Assembly: GCA_039105265.1 (NCBI GenBank)
Contig: JAPFFF010000008.1
Coordinates: 186,001 to 250,000, forward strand
Length of the DNA: 64,000 nucleotides
Reading direction: 5' to 3'
Origin: Tritrichomonas musculus
Lineage: Eukaryota; Parabasalia; Tritrichomonadida; Tritrichomonadidae
The notes below the pieces were generated by a model, which was not told the DNA's origin, searched no databases, and saw nothing but the letters and a program-made list of their open reading frames with translations. Both the position numbers and the translations under genes were made by a program. Below, in pieces: positions 52,001 to 60,975 of this stretch (positions within the stretch are counted from its first letter, which is position 1; each line of letters begins with the position of its first letter).

Positions 52001-52420
52001 CCATTTTGCGTGTCCATCAAGTGTGTATGCTTTGACGACAACTTTTGATTTATTTCGAATCTTATAGCAGTGTCGAAGCATCTCTGTAAATGCGAGTCTC
52101 TTGCACTCACTGTCTCCAATATCGACGTCAAAGGAGAACTCTTTTGCAGCCATAAACATGAGTCTTTTGAGTTCTCTTTGAAATAACTCTTGATCATCCA
52201 CTTCTTGTACTCTTTTTTCGTATGCTTGTCTTGCTTGTGTCTTTGATTCTTCATAAAAGTCTATAGACAAGTTCATTATGTCATTATCTACATTTGCCTT
52301 TGATATATTGGTTTTCATCTTTTTCCCCGACAAGCCACTTCTCTGTAATCTCTGTATTTGATTTTGCTGTGTTTGAACAAGTTTTATCAATTCTTCTCTT
52401 GAAAGTTTGTTGAAGTCCAT
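49064..52420 (-). CDS. polB: P2 protein-primed family B DNA polymerase
   Basis: 1118 residues from the ATG at 52420 (MDFNKLSREELIKLVQTQQN). A longer frame upstream lacks an ATG. The exonuclease motifs are YYSDFETD (about 455), FHNLKYDGCFF (about 503-513) and YCFKDCIV (about 645). The polymerase motifs are DFDAVSLYPSAM (about 737), KLLLNSIYGKS (about 878) and YQDTDSMHL (about 975). The N-terminal DNCFVYALIQSG ... KDHYMIY stretch matches P1 and recalls OTU-like domains at low confidence. The start differs from P1: it has a short coil instead of the LPG module. The frame is open throughout. Confidence 0.92.
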   Translation of the reverse strand: MDFNKLSREELIKLVQTQQNQIQRLQRSGLSGKKMKTNISKANVDNDIMNLSIDFYEESKTQARQAYEKRVQEVDDQELFQRELKRLMFMAAKEFSFDVDIGDSECKRLAFTEMLRHCYKIRNKSKVVVKAYTLDGHAKWFTLSDKHDIESTIGHISGELDLSEEKSDTNPTVNFEFIPVKYDVLFLRKQLDDKGIKFDVIKEDEDDHALYHEEVEIDPDYRSTPEGSFFPFINLSNLDLSEFQIFSKIDKKNYKDNCFVYALIQSGVFNDEEINHLRYYVQTKSIPNNKIKEISEKFKCSFVVKRIDERFDIKHQMQIKIDTRKKGYDRTVELLLYKDHYMIYRPIKCTIYYLEHAKEIDEKFKDDKNRFMIKGIKGEKIFYSENGTLPMMIFRKMFELNMFREIRSCELSILNTTEYDGLNDYIDLDYNEELCTKIIDSKKDKKKEKDWSRVYYSDFETDTTVSPHRPYLNCTVYREGQNIHKISFEGENIDRQLLNYLYNNSLTYFHNLKYDGCFFINTPGWKTQITERTGTVLQVIMLKYASNGKLVKKLTFRNSYSIIPSALRNFASMFNLDVHKEVMAYKIYTEENIQKAVLPINEFYEQYRKENDGKDESKQILENAKISEAYNEKNDSINIMKYAKFYCFKDCIVLMKGLEKFDKDLKEVFKQTGTEMLGVNNFISISSIGYHFANKYGCFDGCYQLSGKPQNFIQRCVSGGRTMTASNQKQYIEGRIQDFDAVSLYPSAMYVMDGVAKGKPKILPQNIDHDQLMKFDTFFIEININEIKCKSDKPYKFGQVFRRNDKGSKIFDNNPVSNFYIDKIALMDLIEFYDIKYEIIRGYYFDEGFNKKINEFILGLFNLRLKYKKEKNPLQSTIKLLLNSIYGKSILKAMKTETKSVPRDELMKYIWRNYNFITEIYDEPTIDRCYVKKLKPINDHFNLPQFGASVLSWSKHLMNRVMASAEQKGIEIFYQDTDSMHLYEDDVKKVAEIFKEKYNAELIGENMCQFHNDFDGFEGAVGQIHSRKLIALGKKSYLDILVDEEGKEGYHIRLKGIPHQVIINKCKRMGITIEELYEKLYAGAKMEFNLLDGTNAFRKTQTFQQTNIKKFSRTLKFI

Positions 52421-52520
52421 TTTAAGTGTGATTAAATTGACCTTTATTAACCTAAAAACCGTAGAAATATAAAAAGAAAAAATAAAAGAAAAATAAGAGA
52501 AGAATTGTTTATTAATGACC

Positions 52521-53733
52521 TTATGCAATTAAAAGTGTCTTTAAATAATGTTCAACCCACCATGCTGTAATTGTGGGTAAGTTTTTAAGATTCACATCTG
52601 GAGCATTATCCTGAAGTGATAGTAAATATTGGTATTCTCGAGGATCATTAACGAGCTTTTTTATTGAGGAAGTAAAGTCATTATAAAGATCTTGTTGGAG
52701 CTTGGAACTATTATAATCTTTGCTGTATTTATTTTTGAATTCTTCATGGACGAATATTAAACGTCTTGCTTCTTCTGATCTACTGATCTTTTTTTCTAGA
52801 GTTTTAGCAATTCCAGCTGGATCAACCTTTTCTCTATTATCCCAGGCATTGTTTACCACTCTCACCAATTCATCTAAGAAAGCTGGTTCTTTGCATACTC
52901 TTTTTGAAACAGATGCATAATCTATTTCCGGTGCTGGTGCTGGTGCTGGTGGAGGTGGAGGTGGTGGTGGTATCTTTAGTTTGGTAATTTGTTCCTCTAG
53001 GTTCTTGATCTTGGTCTCATAATCTGCTTTTTGCTTTTCCAGCTTTTTGTCCACATATTTGGTCATTATTTGACGAATTCTCCAATCCAACTTTGTGAGT
53101 GGATTTGGCTGCTGATCGGATTGGAGAATTATGTCCATTAATCTTTCCCAGCTTTTTGTCTCTTCCTCTGGTTCAGCTGGCAAAAAATTTATGACATGGC
53201 CAGGTTCTATTTGCAAATGAGGTTCTTCTTCCTCCTCTTGTTGCTTGTTCAGCAAGTTTTGCAGTAATTGATTCTGGTCTTGCTTATTCAGCAAGTTTTG
53301 CGACAGATTCTGGTCTTGCTTGTTCAGCAAGAGTTGCAACAATTGATTCGAGTCTTGCTTGTTCAGCAAGTTTTGCAACAATTGATTCGAGTCTTGCTTG
53401 TTCAGCAAGAGTTGCAACAATTGATTTCAGCGTTGCTGGCTGCTGATTCGAGTCTTGCTTGTTCAGCAAGAGTTGCAGTAATTGATTTGCGTCTGGCTGC
53501 TGATTCGAGTCTTGCTTGTTCAGCAAGAGTTGCAGTAATTGATTCGAGTCTTGCTTGTTCAGCAAGAGTTGCAGTAATTGATTCGAGTCTTGCTTGTTCA
53601 GCAAGAGTTGCAGTAATTGATTCTGATTTGTCATTTGCATGTCATTAAGCATTGGCATTCTTTGGATTTGACGTTTGATGATTCGTCTTTGTTTTGAGTT
53701 TAGATTGTTGTTGTTGTTGTTGTTGAAGAACAT
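52521..53733 (-). pseudogene. P2 tandem-repeat coiled-coil gene, broken
   Basis: It begins MFF then a poly-N run at 53733. A 39-bp tandem repeat follows (13 residues, LLLNKQDSNQLLQ; about 53250-53620). Then come a charged stretch, a coiled coil (about 53000-53060), a run of prolines with PAPAPAP (about 52925-52975) and a helical C-terminal domain of about 130 residues. There is about one break within the repeat region, and the repeat is open in more than one frame. The repeat codons also form CTTGCT...AGCAAG stems. The C-terminal domain is unrecognised. The gene precedes the polymerase gene on the same strand. No P1 homologue. Confidence 0.6.
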
Positions 53734-54099
53734 TAAAAAAAATGGTCAGCAATGGCGGTTTTTAAGAATAATTTATTCTCTCAATTATCGTTTCTCACAA
53801 AATTGAATGTCCGATCATTTTTATAATAAACATTTTATTTTAATCTAACGATTAATTATTAATTATCTATATTAAGTATATATATTATTTTTATGATTAT
53901 TATTAAAAAACAAATTATTAAAAATATTTCAATAAATTGAGAGAATGTAAATTTTATTCCAAAGTATTTTATTTTTTAAATCTAAACTATTATTTAATAT
54001 CTACATTAAATATACATATTTATAAAATAGTTATTTTTATTCTAAAAAATGTTTTTCCTATAGATTTTGAAAATTCTTTTGAAAAAGTTCACACTTTTT
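53734..54099. other. AT-rich spacer inside P2
   Basis: No gene or repeat is seen. Divergent promoters for the coiled-coil gene and the gene at 54100 must lie here. Confidence 0.5.
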
Positions 54100-54519
54100 A
54101 TGTCTGAATACTTTGAAGACGAAACTGATTTTCTTGATTCTTTAGTTCATTATGAGTTAACAGAAGAAGACAAAGAGCTCTGGCATCCTGATAATCAAAT
54201 AGAAAAATTGGGGAAAGATATCTCACGGTCATTACATATATCTTCTCAAGAAGATAAAATTCCTAGTTTCGAATTAAGTCCAAAAGCCAAAATACCAGAT
54301 AGCTTCCATATCAATCCCAAATTCTTGGCATTTTATAAATCTCTCAGAAAAGATAATTATTATGCAAATGAACTCAGAGATTTATATAATAGTTATTTTG
54401 GCACAAATTTAACCAAAAAAGGACTTGCACATATACTTGAAATAAGAACAATGTTTTCTAATAAGCGTATTAGAATAAAAAATAAAAGATTAACAATATA
54501 CACAAAAATTTTTTACTAA
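54100..54519 (+). CDS. P2 hypothetical acidic protein
   Basis: 139 residues starting MSEYFEDETDFLDSLVHYEL at the first true ATG; the frame upstream has no ATG. The N-terminal half is acidic. The C-terminal half (FLAFYKSLRKDNYYANELRD, then a KKGLAHILEIR string) is helical, and the tail is basic. No family is recognised and there is no P1 counterpart. Confidence 0.5.
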   Translation: MSEYFEDETDFLDSLVHYELTEEDKELWHPDNQIEKLGKDISRSLHISSQEDKIPSFELSPKAKIPDSFHINPKFLAFYKSLRKDNYYANELRDLYNSYFGTNLTKKGLAHILEIRTMFSNKRIRIKNKRLTIYTKIFY

Positions 54520-54526
54520 ACATTAC

Positions 54527-54930
54527 TGCATGAATCATTGAATTTTTTTTTGTCCGCATGAATCATTGAATTTTTTTGGACGCATGAATCATTGAATTTT
54601 ATTGGACGCATGAATCATTGAATTTTATTGGACGCATGAATCATTGAATTTTTTTTGTCCGCATGAATCATTGAATTTTATTGGACGCATGAATCATTGA
54701 ATTCTTGAATCATTGAATTTTTTTTGTCCGCATGAATCATTGAATTTTTTTTGTCCGCAAGAAAATTGAATACTTCATGAGGTCATGGCCGCATGAATTA
54801 TTGAATGTTTTTTTTATTGGACGCATGAATCATTGAATGTTTTTTTATTGGACGCATGAATCATTGAATTTTATTGGACGCATGAATCATTGAATTTTAT
54901 TGGACGCATGAATCATTGAATAATTATTGA
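54527..54930. repeat. 26-30-bp minisatellite inside P2
   Basis: About thirteen copies of GCATGAATCATTGAATTT with linkers TTATTGGAC or TTTTTTGTCC. It fills the gap between two convergent genes. The copies are in direct contact and lack unique spacers, so it is not a CRISPR array. Confidence 0.85.
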
Positions 54931-54963
54931 AAAACAAAAATAAAATACAAGCCAATTAGGTAT

Positions 54964-55194
54964 TCAATTGGGCTGATTCGTTATCATATTTACTTTTTCT
55001 CTTAATTCTTCTAATTCTCTTTTTTTCCTTTCTCTATATGCTTTTTGTTGTTGTTTTCTAGCTTCATGTCTTTCTTCTTCAGTAGCGTATTTTAGTTTTC
55101 GTCCTCTTTTCAAATTTTGTATACTTTCTGATTTGGTGAGCTTTTTGATAACATTTGTTTCATTAAATTCTGAAAGATCTAATCGTCCGGACAT
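54964..55194 (-). CDS. P2 small basic-region protein, probable DNA-binding
   Basis: 76 residues. The RGRK string (about 30-33) and basic helix EERHEARKQQQKAYRERKKR (about 39-58) align with the P1 protein at 19613-19888, as does VIKKLTKSESIQN. It is divergent from the helicase gene with a 49-bp spacer. It is likely a regulator or DNA-packaging protein; inference. Confidence 0.6.
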   Translation of the reverse strand: MSGRLDLSEFNETNVIKKLTKSESIQNLKRGRKLKYATEEERHEARKQQQKAYRERKKRELEELREKVNMITNQPN

Positions 55195-55243
55195 TTATTT
55201 TTGAGAAAAAATAAAAAACAAAAAAGCTCTTCACATTTCTGAA

Positions 55244-57007
55244 ATGACTGAAGAAGAACAAATGACTGAAGAAGAACAAATGACTGAAGAAGATCCTTAT
55301 TTGGATGATAGTAACGATGAAGACCAAATAATAATTCAAAATGTCCTGCCACATTACCACCCAGATTTTAATGATAATGATCTTTGTGTCAACAATAACC
55401 CAATTAAACTTGACGGTGATGATTTATTGGCCCTTTATTCATTGTTGGAACCAAACGAAGAGAATTTTGGTCAGGTATTCAATTCAATATCTATTGCACC
55501 ATATAAGACCGATTTCAAAAAGCAAATCATGAAAAGATGGTGGTGTCTCAAAGAGGGAAATAGTGAAGAATTTGTCGAAGAAAATTGGCAAAATAATCAA
55601 ACTCTCAAAGGGAACAGATGGTTATTCGATTTCTTAAACTGTTTACCTCAAAGACAGAGGAATTACATGCTTGAGACGTACTTTAATAACACCATTAATG
55701 ACTCAGCTCAAATTGAAACATATACCCATTTTTCATTAACTAGCATCAGACACAAAGACTATAGGAAAAGCACAGGGTTTGGCATCAGAGTCGGGGAATT
55801 CATGACTGATCTTGTCAGAGTTGCTAAACATATTGATGTTGTGCCATCAATTTTTCTCCTCAAAGTGAGAGACCCAAAGTACAATCACGCACAACTGACA
55901 TTCACTACTATGGCACAGTTCAATCAAAAACTAAAGTCAATAACTTTGGGCAAAACGACAAAAGCAATTACAGCATATAAAGTTTTGCAGGAAGGAACAA
56001 ATACAAACTTTTTGACAATAGAGCAGATGGCATTCTACACCGGACGATTGGATGTGTTTCAATTCTTCCAGGGATTTGATTATCCTTTATGCTTTGGACA
56101 AAATATAAGACAAGAAGTTATTCAGCCATTCCTTTCTCATATTTTTGCCATCATATGCAAAAAAAGAAAAGATGTTTTCAATTATGTCATATCCTGGATA
56201 TCGTATATTATCCAAAATATTGGAAAAAAGACCAAAACAGCACTCGTCATAACAGGTATGCAGGGTACTGGGAAAAACACGTTTACTGACACTATTTGTA
56301 AACTTTTTGGTGGTTATGCCAATCCTGATGCCAAACTTGATTATCTCACAGGCAAATTTAATGGAAGTTTGATGTATAAAATGTTGCTTGTGTGTAATGA
56401 AGTAAAGAGTTTTATCGGCAACAAGAAATATGATGACGACACCTTAAAGACATTGATCACGGAAGAGTCAATTGACATTCACAAGAAGTATCAGGACGTC
56501 TTTACTCAGCAAAATGTTGCCAACTTTATCTTCCTTTCGAACAATTTTGCACCAATCAAAATAGCAGAAGATGATAGACGATACATAGTTATGGAAGTTT
56601 CAGCAGAAAAACGAGGAGATAAAGACTATTTTAATAATCTTTATGGGTCCTTCACTCCTGATTTTTTTTCGATCCTGTTATCTTGGTTCAGAAGAATTGA
56701 TCTTTCCCAATGGGATCCGACAATCATTCCTTTGACAAGAGAGAAAACAGACATTATTAACTTTTCGAAGAATCCATACTCAGCATTCATTCAGCTGAAT
56801 GTTTCACAATTTATCCATGGAATACAAAAGAAGCAGGCCTTTGAATCCTTTAAAGCTTGGTGCACCGAAAATGGATATGCTGTGGGAACAATGCAAGCCT
56901 TTCGAAACAGCGTTCTCAAATACTGCCGAGAAACCAAAGATGGCTCAAAGGCAGCAATTTATCAATTGCGTGAAGACGCATATCAATTCTTTCAAATTAA
57001 TAAATAA
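55244..57007 (+). CDS. P2 superfamily 3 helicase (D5/primase-helicase type)
   Basis: 587 residues. The Walker A motif is GMQGTGKNTF (about 337-346), Walker B MLLVCNEV (about 379-386), motif C NFIFLSNN (about 427-434) and the arginine finger DRRYIVMEV (about 444-452). This is the pattern of viral and plasmid SF3 replicative helicases. The N-terminal 250 residues could hold a degenerate primase-like domain, but I see no clear catalytic motif. The extreme N-terminus has three copies of MTEEE(Q/D), an 18-bp tandem repeat. P1 has no helicase gene, so P2 brings an extra replication function. Confidence 0.82.
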   Translation: MTEEEQMTEEEQMTEEDPYLDDSNDEDQIIIQNVLPHYHPDFNDNDLCVNNNPIKLDGDDLLALYSLLEPNEENFGQVFNSISIAPYKTDFKKQIMKRWWCLKEGNSEEFVEENWQNNQTLKGNRWLFDFLNCLPQRQRNYMLETYFNNTINDSAQIETYTHFSLTSIRHKDYRKSTGFGIRVGEFMTDLVRVAKHIDVVPSIFLLKVRDPKYNHAQLTFTTMAQFNQKLKSITLGKTTKAITAYKVLQEGTNTNFLTIEQMAFYTGRLDVFQFFQGFDYPLCFGQNIRQEVIQPFLSHIFAIICKKRKDVFNYVISWISYIIQNIGKKTKTALVITGMQGTGKNTFTDTICKLFGGYANPDAKLDYLTGKFNGSLMYKMLLVCNEVKSFIGNKKYDDDTLKTLITEESIDIHKKYQDVFTQQNVANFIFLSNNFAPIKIAEDDRRYIVMEVSAEKRGDKDYFNNLYGSFTPDFFSILLSWFRRIDLSQWDPTIIPLTREKTDIINFSKNPYSAFIQLNVSQFIHGIQKKQAFESFKAWCTENGYAVGTMQAFRNSVLKYCRETKDGSKAAIYQLREDAYQFFQINK

Positions 57008-57083
57008 AATAAAACTTTTATTAAATTAATCTTTTTTTTTGAGAATGTTATGTGATCTGACATAACCGTTTTCATTTTTTTCA

Positions 57084-57728
57084 ATGTTCGCTATCTTATT
57101 GATACTCATTGAATCATTTGAAAGACCTGATGGAATCCCGGAAGAGGCTAATTGGATACCTGCTTGGAATTTTACTCAAGTTTATGGAGACTGGGCGATG
57201 GATACTTCTGACTTGAAGGATCATCTCTTCGTTCTTTATCAAGGAGGAATTCTTGAACAACAAATTACATGTTCTCGATTTTGGATAATTGGAATGAAAG
57301 ACTCTAATTTTGATACAATTGACATTTATTTTGGACAATTAAGTCAATTAAACATTAATTGTAAATCAGATGTTCGTCAGAAATGGCAAGTTTTCTTTGA
57401 TTCACAATCAATGCCGATCACTACTGATACTCTCATGATCCAAAGCAGAAGTGCTTCTGCTCTTCATGGACTTTTTTATCTGTATGATCCTCCAAAACAA
57501 ACTCCCTCATTAACTCCAACCATATCACCTAACCCTTTTTGCCCTGTCCCAAGAATTGTAAAAAAAAATCAATCTGAAGCCATTATATTGAAACATTGCA
57601 AATTCTCGAATATTAAATCTTACGAACCTGGAGGAATTATTTTTTCTCAGAATTGTATTCTTCTAGTTAGCAATTGCCAAATATTTAATATAACTGGTGG
57701 AGGAGCTATTTACTGGGTTTTTAACTAA
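57084..57728 (+). CDS. Pmp-like surface protein fragment carried by P2
   Basis: 214 residues. It starts with a hydrophobic, signal-like segment (MFAILLILIESFERPDG). Near the end are FSNIKSYEPGGIIFSQNC and CQIFNITGGGAIYW, which resemble the FxxN and GGA[IVL] repeats of chlamydial polymorphic membrane proteins. Trichomonads encode a family of such surface proteins. Normal members are much longer and have a transmembrane tail, so this looks like the 5' part of a host gene captured by or inserted in P2. Its stop abuts the stop of the opposite gene at 57729. The family assignment is moderate to low. Confidence 0.45.
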   Translation: MFAILLILIESFERPDGIPEEANWIPAWNFTQVYGDWAMDTSDLKDHLFVLYQGGILEQQITCSRFWIIGMKDSNFDTIDIYFGQLSQLNINCKSDVRQKWQVFFDSQSMPITTDTLMIQSRSASALHGLFYLYDPPKQTPSLTPTISPNPFCPVPRIVKKNQSEAIILKHCKFSNIKSYEPGGIIFSQNCILLVSNCQIFNITGGGAIYWVFN

Positions 57729-58250
57729 CTAAACGCAAAACTTTAAACATAAATGATAGTTATTTAATAATTCATTATATTCTTTATTATAAACTTGTTT
57801 GAAATCAGTGACGATTTCGCCGTTCTCTTTGAGTATTTTAATGGCTTCTATTCTTCGAATTGGGTTTGCTTTTCCGGCACAACAACCAATATCTTCATCA
57901 AGATGTACTTCGACTTCTGTGACTTTGAGAATTGCTTTTATGATTTCTTCTAAGCACTCTTTAGGGACAATAATAGAATGCTTAAAGATTAAATTGCTTA
58001 AAAGCGCTTTATCCTGATTTAAAAGTATTTGAGCATATGTTTCTAAAATCACACTTTTTGCGTCTGTTTCATTGATTTCCGGTTCTATTTGAGCATTCAC
58101 GTCTCTTGTTATCACTATCTCCTCCTTCCCATCTTCTCGTTTATTTATAATAATATTATTATTTATATTTGAAGTCGATGACGATGCTGCTGTTGGCTCC
58201 AATGCTATATTTGCGTTAACACCAGTTGCGTTTGTTCTCTTCTTGATCAT
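57729..58250 (-). CDS. P2 conserved small protein downstream of capsid genes
   Basis: 173 residues from the ATG at 58250, chosen because MIKKRTNATGVNANIALEP aligns with the P1 start. An upstream in-frame ATG at 58307 would add 19 residues not present in P1. A polar N-terminal part has the same SNINNNIIINKR string. The C-terminal domain has ILLNQDKALLSNLIFK and CCAGKANPIRRIEAIKI. Function unknown. Confidence 0.6.
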   Translation of the reverse strand: MIKKRTNATGVNANIALEPTAASSSTSNINNNIIINKREDGKEEIVITRDVNAQIEPEINETDAKSVILETYAQILLNQDKALLSNLIFKHSIIVPKECLEEIIKAILKVTEVEVHLDEDIGCCAGKANPIRRIEAIKILKENGEIVTDFKQVYNKEYNELLNNYHLCLKFCV

Positions 58251-58370
58251 TTGCCTTGGAGATAAACCTGAAAATTTTAAGGGACCAATTAACTTCTGAA
58301 TTATCATAAGTAGCCGGCCATTTATTTAAGAAGAAAACTTTAGAAAGAATAATCAAATCACACTTATATA

Positions 58371-58802
58371 ATGTCCATCCAAAAACTTGCTCATGAATTA
58401 ACTCAGATCCAAAAAGAGCTCATGCCCCTCATAAAAGACATCCGGGCTTTATTAGAACAAGAAACAGAAGAGATCCCGATTTATAAAATAGAACAGATAA
58501 TTCCACTCATGATGGTTCGATACTGCAAACTGAGAAACCAAGAAATAGCTACAAAAAGACTAATAAATGTATGGATTCAAATGAATGAAGCAGAAAAAAG
58601 ATATAAAGAAAAGAAAGAAGAAGAAGAGAAAGAAGAAGAAGAGGAGGAAGAAAAGAAAGAAGAGAAGAAGAAGAAAGAAGAAAAATATATTAAAATGATC
58701 AGTACTGATTCTGACGATAGTCCTTTTAATTTTCCTTCTGATGATGAAAAAGAAGAGGATGAAGAAAAGAAAGAAGAAAAAGAAAAAGAAGAAGAAAAAT
58801 AA
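58371..58802 (+). CDS. P2 acidic coiled-coil protein
   Basis: 143 residues. A helical N-terminal half (LAHELTQIQKELMPLIKDIR, about 6-25) is followed by long E/K runs (about 80-105 and 125-143). Between them is a serine/aspartate motif, STDSDDSPFNF, that could be a casein-kinase-type site. No family is recognised. It lies on the opposite strand to its capsid-cluster neighbours and has no P1 counterpart. Confidence 0.5.
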   Translation: MSIQKLAHELTQIQKELMPLIKDIRALLEQETEEIPIYKIEQIIPLMMVRYCKLRNQEIATKRLINVWIQMNEAEKRYKEKKEEEEKEEEEEEEKKEEKKKKEEKYIKMISTDSDDSPFNFPSDDEKEEDEEKKEEKEKEEEK

Positions 58803-58827
58803 TTTAATTAATAAAAATTAATTTAAT

Positions 58828-59259
58828 TTAATAGATATTATTTTTAATTATAACTGAGTGTTTAGGTCCATATATTATTGATCCTTTATTATTTTCATCT
58901 GCTAATCCTTGTATTCGAGCTAAATCTTCTGGCTTTTTCAGGTAAGGAGGCAAAAGTGGCGGTTTTTTCACATATCCATGGTGAATATAATGTTTTCCGT
59001 CAGTTAAGCTTACTGGTGGTTCATGAAGTCCTTTTGTTGTGTGCTGATTAGTTGGTGGAGGACGTACAGGTTTATTTTCTCGAACTATCGTTGGTGGCAA
59101 ATTGACCTTGGGATTAAAAGTGACAGCATAAGTGTTATCGTTCGAAAAGATACCATAATGTTTGCCTTTGATAAATCGCACTTTTTCTGTATTTTCATTA
59201 TACATTACTCCTTCTCTTCCTACAATCTCTGCATTTGGGGATTTATAATCATTAGCCAT
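58828..59259 (-). CDS. P2 conserved proline-rich small protein
   Basis: 143 residues, homologous to the P1 protein at 18019-18447: KHYGIFSNDNTYAVTFNP, PPTNQH, EPPVSLTDGK and KPEDLARIQGLADE are shared. It lies directly downstream of the capsid gene, 22 bp away, so it is probably made with it. Possible capsid cement or linker; inference. Confidence 0.6.
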   Translation of the reverse strand: MANDYKSPNAEIVGREGVMYNENTEKVRFIKGKHYGIFSNDNTYAVTFNPKVNLPPTIVRENKPVRPPPTNQHTTKGLHEPPVSLTDGKHYIHHGYVKKPPLLPPYLKKPEDLARIQGLADENNKGSIIYGPKHSVIIKNNIY

Positions 59260-59281
59260 TTAAGTAAAGAAAAATTCTATT

Positions 59282-60958
59282 TTATTCAGGAGTTGTAATG
59301 TCATAATTCCCAATTCGAACCAGTGGGGGCATGCCATTGGGCTGCACTAAAATCGAAATAGAAGCATCAACTAATAAACCTAATATTGGTGGCGTATCGA
59401 CTATTTGAGAAAAATGCTTTTTATAATTCTCTGATTTATCATTTGGATCTTTTATTTGTGCATGTTCCTGTGTGACGATTATTTCGAAGTTAATTGGTGA
59501 TAAACTTGTAAGGCCCTGTTGATATGTCCCATCTGTTTCTGTCGCAAAACCGATAAAGAATGAAGTCCTATCGTTTGGATATAAACCTGTGATATTGGCT
59601 AAAGGTTTACTTACATTACATAATGAAGCGATAACCTCTTTATTGAAACCGGTTTGTTCACCATTCATATTCATTGCATTTTGACTATATTCAATGAATT
59701 CTGGATATTCACCATCTGTTCCGAAAGATTTGGCTGGAATATTGCCATAACCACCACAATTCAATTGGAAATGTTTAAAAAGTGGATTTTTGAAATATGT
59801 ATGATGACGTTGATGAAGAGGGAATAAACAAAAGATAGAATCAACAAATCTTGGAGTGACAGTGACTGTTGTTTTGTCTTGGATTTGTTTTAATGCTTGA
59901 GTGCAGGTGTAAAATGACAATGTTTGAGTTGGAAATGTGAGTGGATGTTGTGGATTTGAATAACGCTGAACCAATTGTTGATAAATCTCATTGTTTATAC
60001 CAAAACATGGAATAATTGATGAGCATTCAGTGATTTCATACTCATAGACTTGGAATTTTCGTAAATCAGAATAAAGAGTATATGGTGTTTCTGATGCTAA
60101 TATTTCAGCTCCATCTGTCTTTTCTGATGCTTGGCCTGATGAATTAGCTGATGTACTTGAAATCCATATTTTAACATCATCACCAACAGGTGTGAATTCA
60201 TTAGTGATCGTAGAAAAAGTATATTTACTTGCAAGAGATGGTTGAGCAAGTAAAGATCTTGATGGTCCACATGGACAACAAAGCATACCAGCACATGAGA
60301 AATATAATCTTAATTCGAGTTTTCCTGCAAAAGCTGGTAAATATTTTATATTTGATAATGGCAAGAATCTACGCAAATCAATTTTTAAATGAATCGTAAA
60401 TGTTGCTGTTAAATCATCTTTTGGCCAATTAATTACTATTCCGCAACGAGTGGCAAAATTATTATTCCATATATCTTTATGTCTTGCCTTTGAGTATACA
60501 TCTGCTCTCTTCGTTGTTTCATTCGCACAACATGCAGTTAAGAACGATTCTTCGCAACCAAAGTTTTGTGTATATATTGTTATTCCGTTAGCTACTATTT
60601 CATATTTTTCAATAGCATCTCTTGCATCTTTGAATCCAAACCAGATTTTATTGAATGGATAACCGCCAATATCACTCAAATCTGGTATCTTTTCATTTAT
60701 ATTCATTGTCACTTTTAGATCAGCACGAATAAAACCATTATAGATGTCAGCTGTATTGTGTGTATTTGGAGAAATAATAACACTTGTATATGACCCTTGT
60801 TTTATTGGAGGTGAAGGCGAATAAGATGTTTGTGGATTAATTGAATACTGTTTGTTTGTATCAGAAGTGGCAATACAGCTATCTACAACATCGAAATATG
60901 ACGCAATTTGCGAACAAACTTCAGCTGATGTTTTCATATAAACCTCATGATTAATCAT
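59282..60958 (-). CDS. P2 major capsid protein (double jelly-roll type candidate)
   Basis: 558 residues, about 28 longer than P1. Shared blocks are QIASYFDVVDSC, DTNKQYSINPQTSYSPSPPI, IDLRRFLPLSNIKYLPAFAG, NAMNMNGEQTGFNKEV and the C-terminal LVQPNGMPPLVRIGNYDIT. The extra length falls in the variable central region (about 230-310), probably an exposed loop. Predicted to form the trimeric shell unit; based on size, conservation and gene order. Confidence 0.75.
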   Translation of the reverse strand: MINHEVYMKTSAEVCSQIASYFDVVDSCIATSDTNKQYSINPQTSYSPSPPIKQGSYTSVIISPNTHNTADIYNGFIRADLKVTMNINEKIPDLSDIGGYPFNKIWFGFKDARDAIEKYEIVANGITIYTQNFGCEESFLTACCANETTKRADVYSKARHKDIWNNNFATRCGIVINWPKDDLTATFTIHLKIDLRRFLPLSNIKYLPAFAGKLELRLYFSCAGMLCCPCGPSRSLLAQPSLASKYTFSTITNEFTPVGDDVKIWISSTSANSSGQASEKTDGAEILASETPYTLYSDLRKFQVYEYEITECSSIIPCFGINNEIYQQLVQRYSNPQHPLTFPTQTLSFYTCTQALKQIQDKTTVTVTPRFVDSIFCLFPLHQRHHTYFKNPLFKHFQLNCGGYGNIPAKSFGTDGEYPEFIEYSQNAMNMNGEQTGFNKEVIASLCNVSKPLANITGLYPNDRTSFFIGFATETDGTYQQGLTSLSPINFEIIVTQEHAQIKDPNDKSENYKKHFSQIVDTPPILGLLVDASISILVQPNGMPPLVRIGNYDITTPE

Positions 60959-60975
60959 TTCTTGAATAAAAAAAG

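Noticed and set aside
49064-52528. The longer start at 52528 for the P2 polymerase
   Set aside because: The upstream extension lacks an ATG and is a hydrophobic stretch unlike the family; the ATG at 52420 is preferred.
54527-54930. Possible CRISPR-like array
   Set aside because: The repeats are in direct contact, with only short, similar linkers. There are no unique spacers and no cas genes, and the setting is eukaryotic. It is a minisatellite.
57729-58307. The longer start at 58307 for the conserved small protein
   Set aside because: The 19 extra residues are absent from the P1 homologue, whose start aligns with the ATG at 58250.
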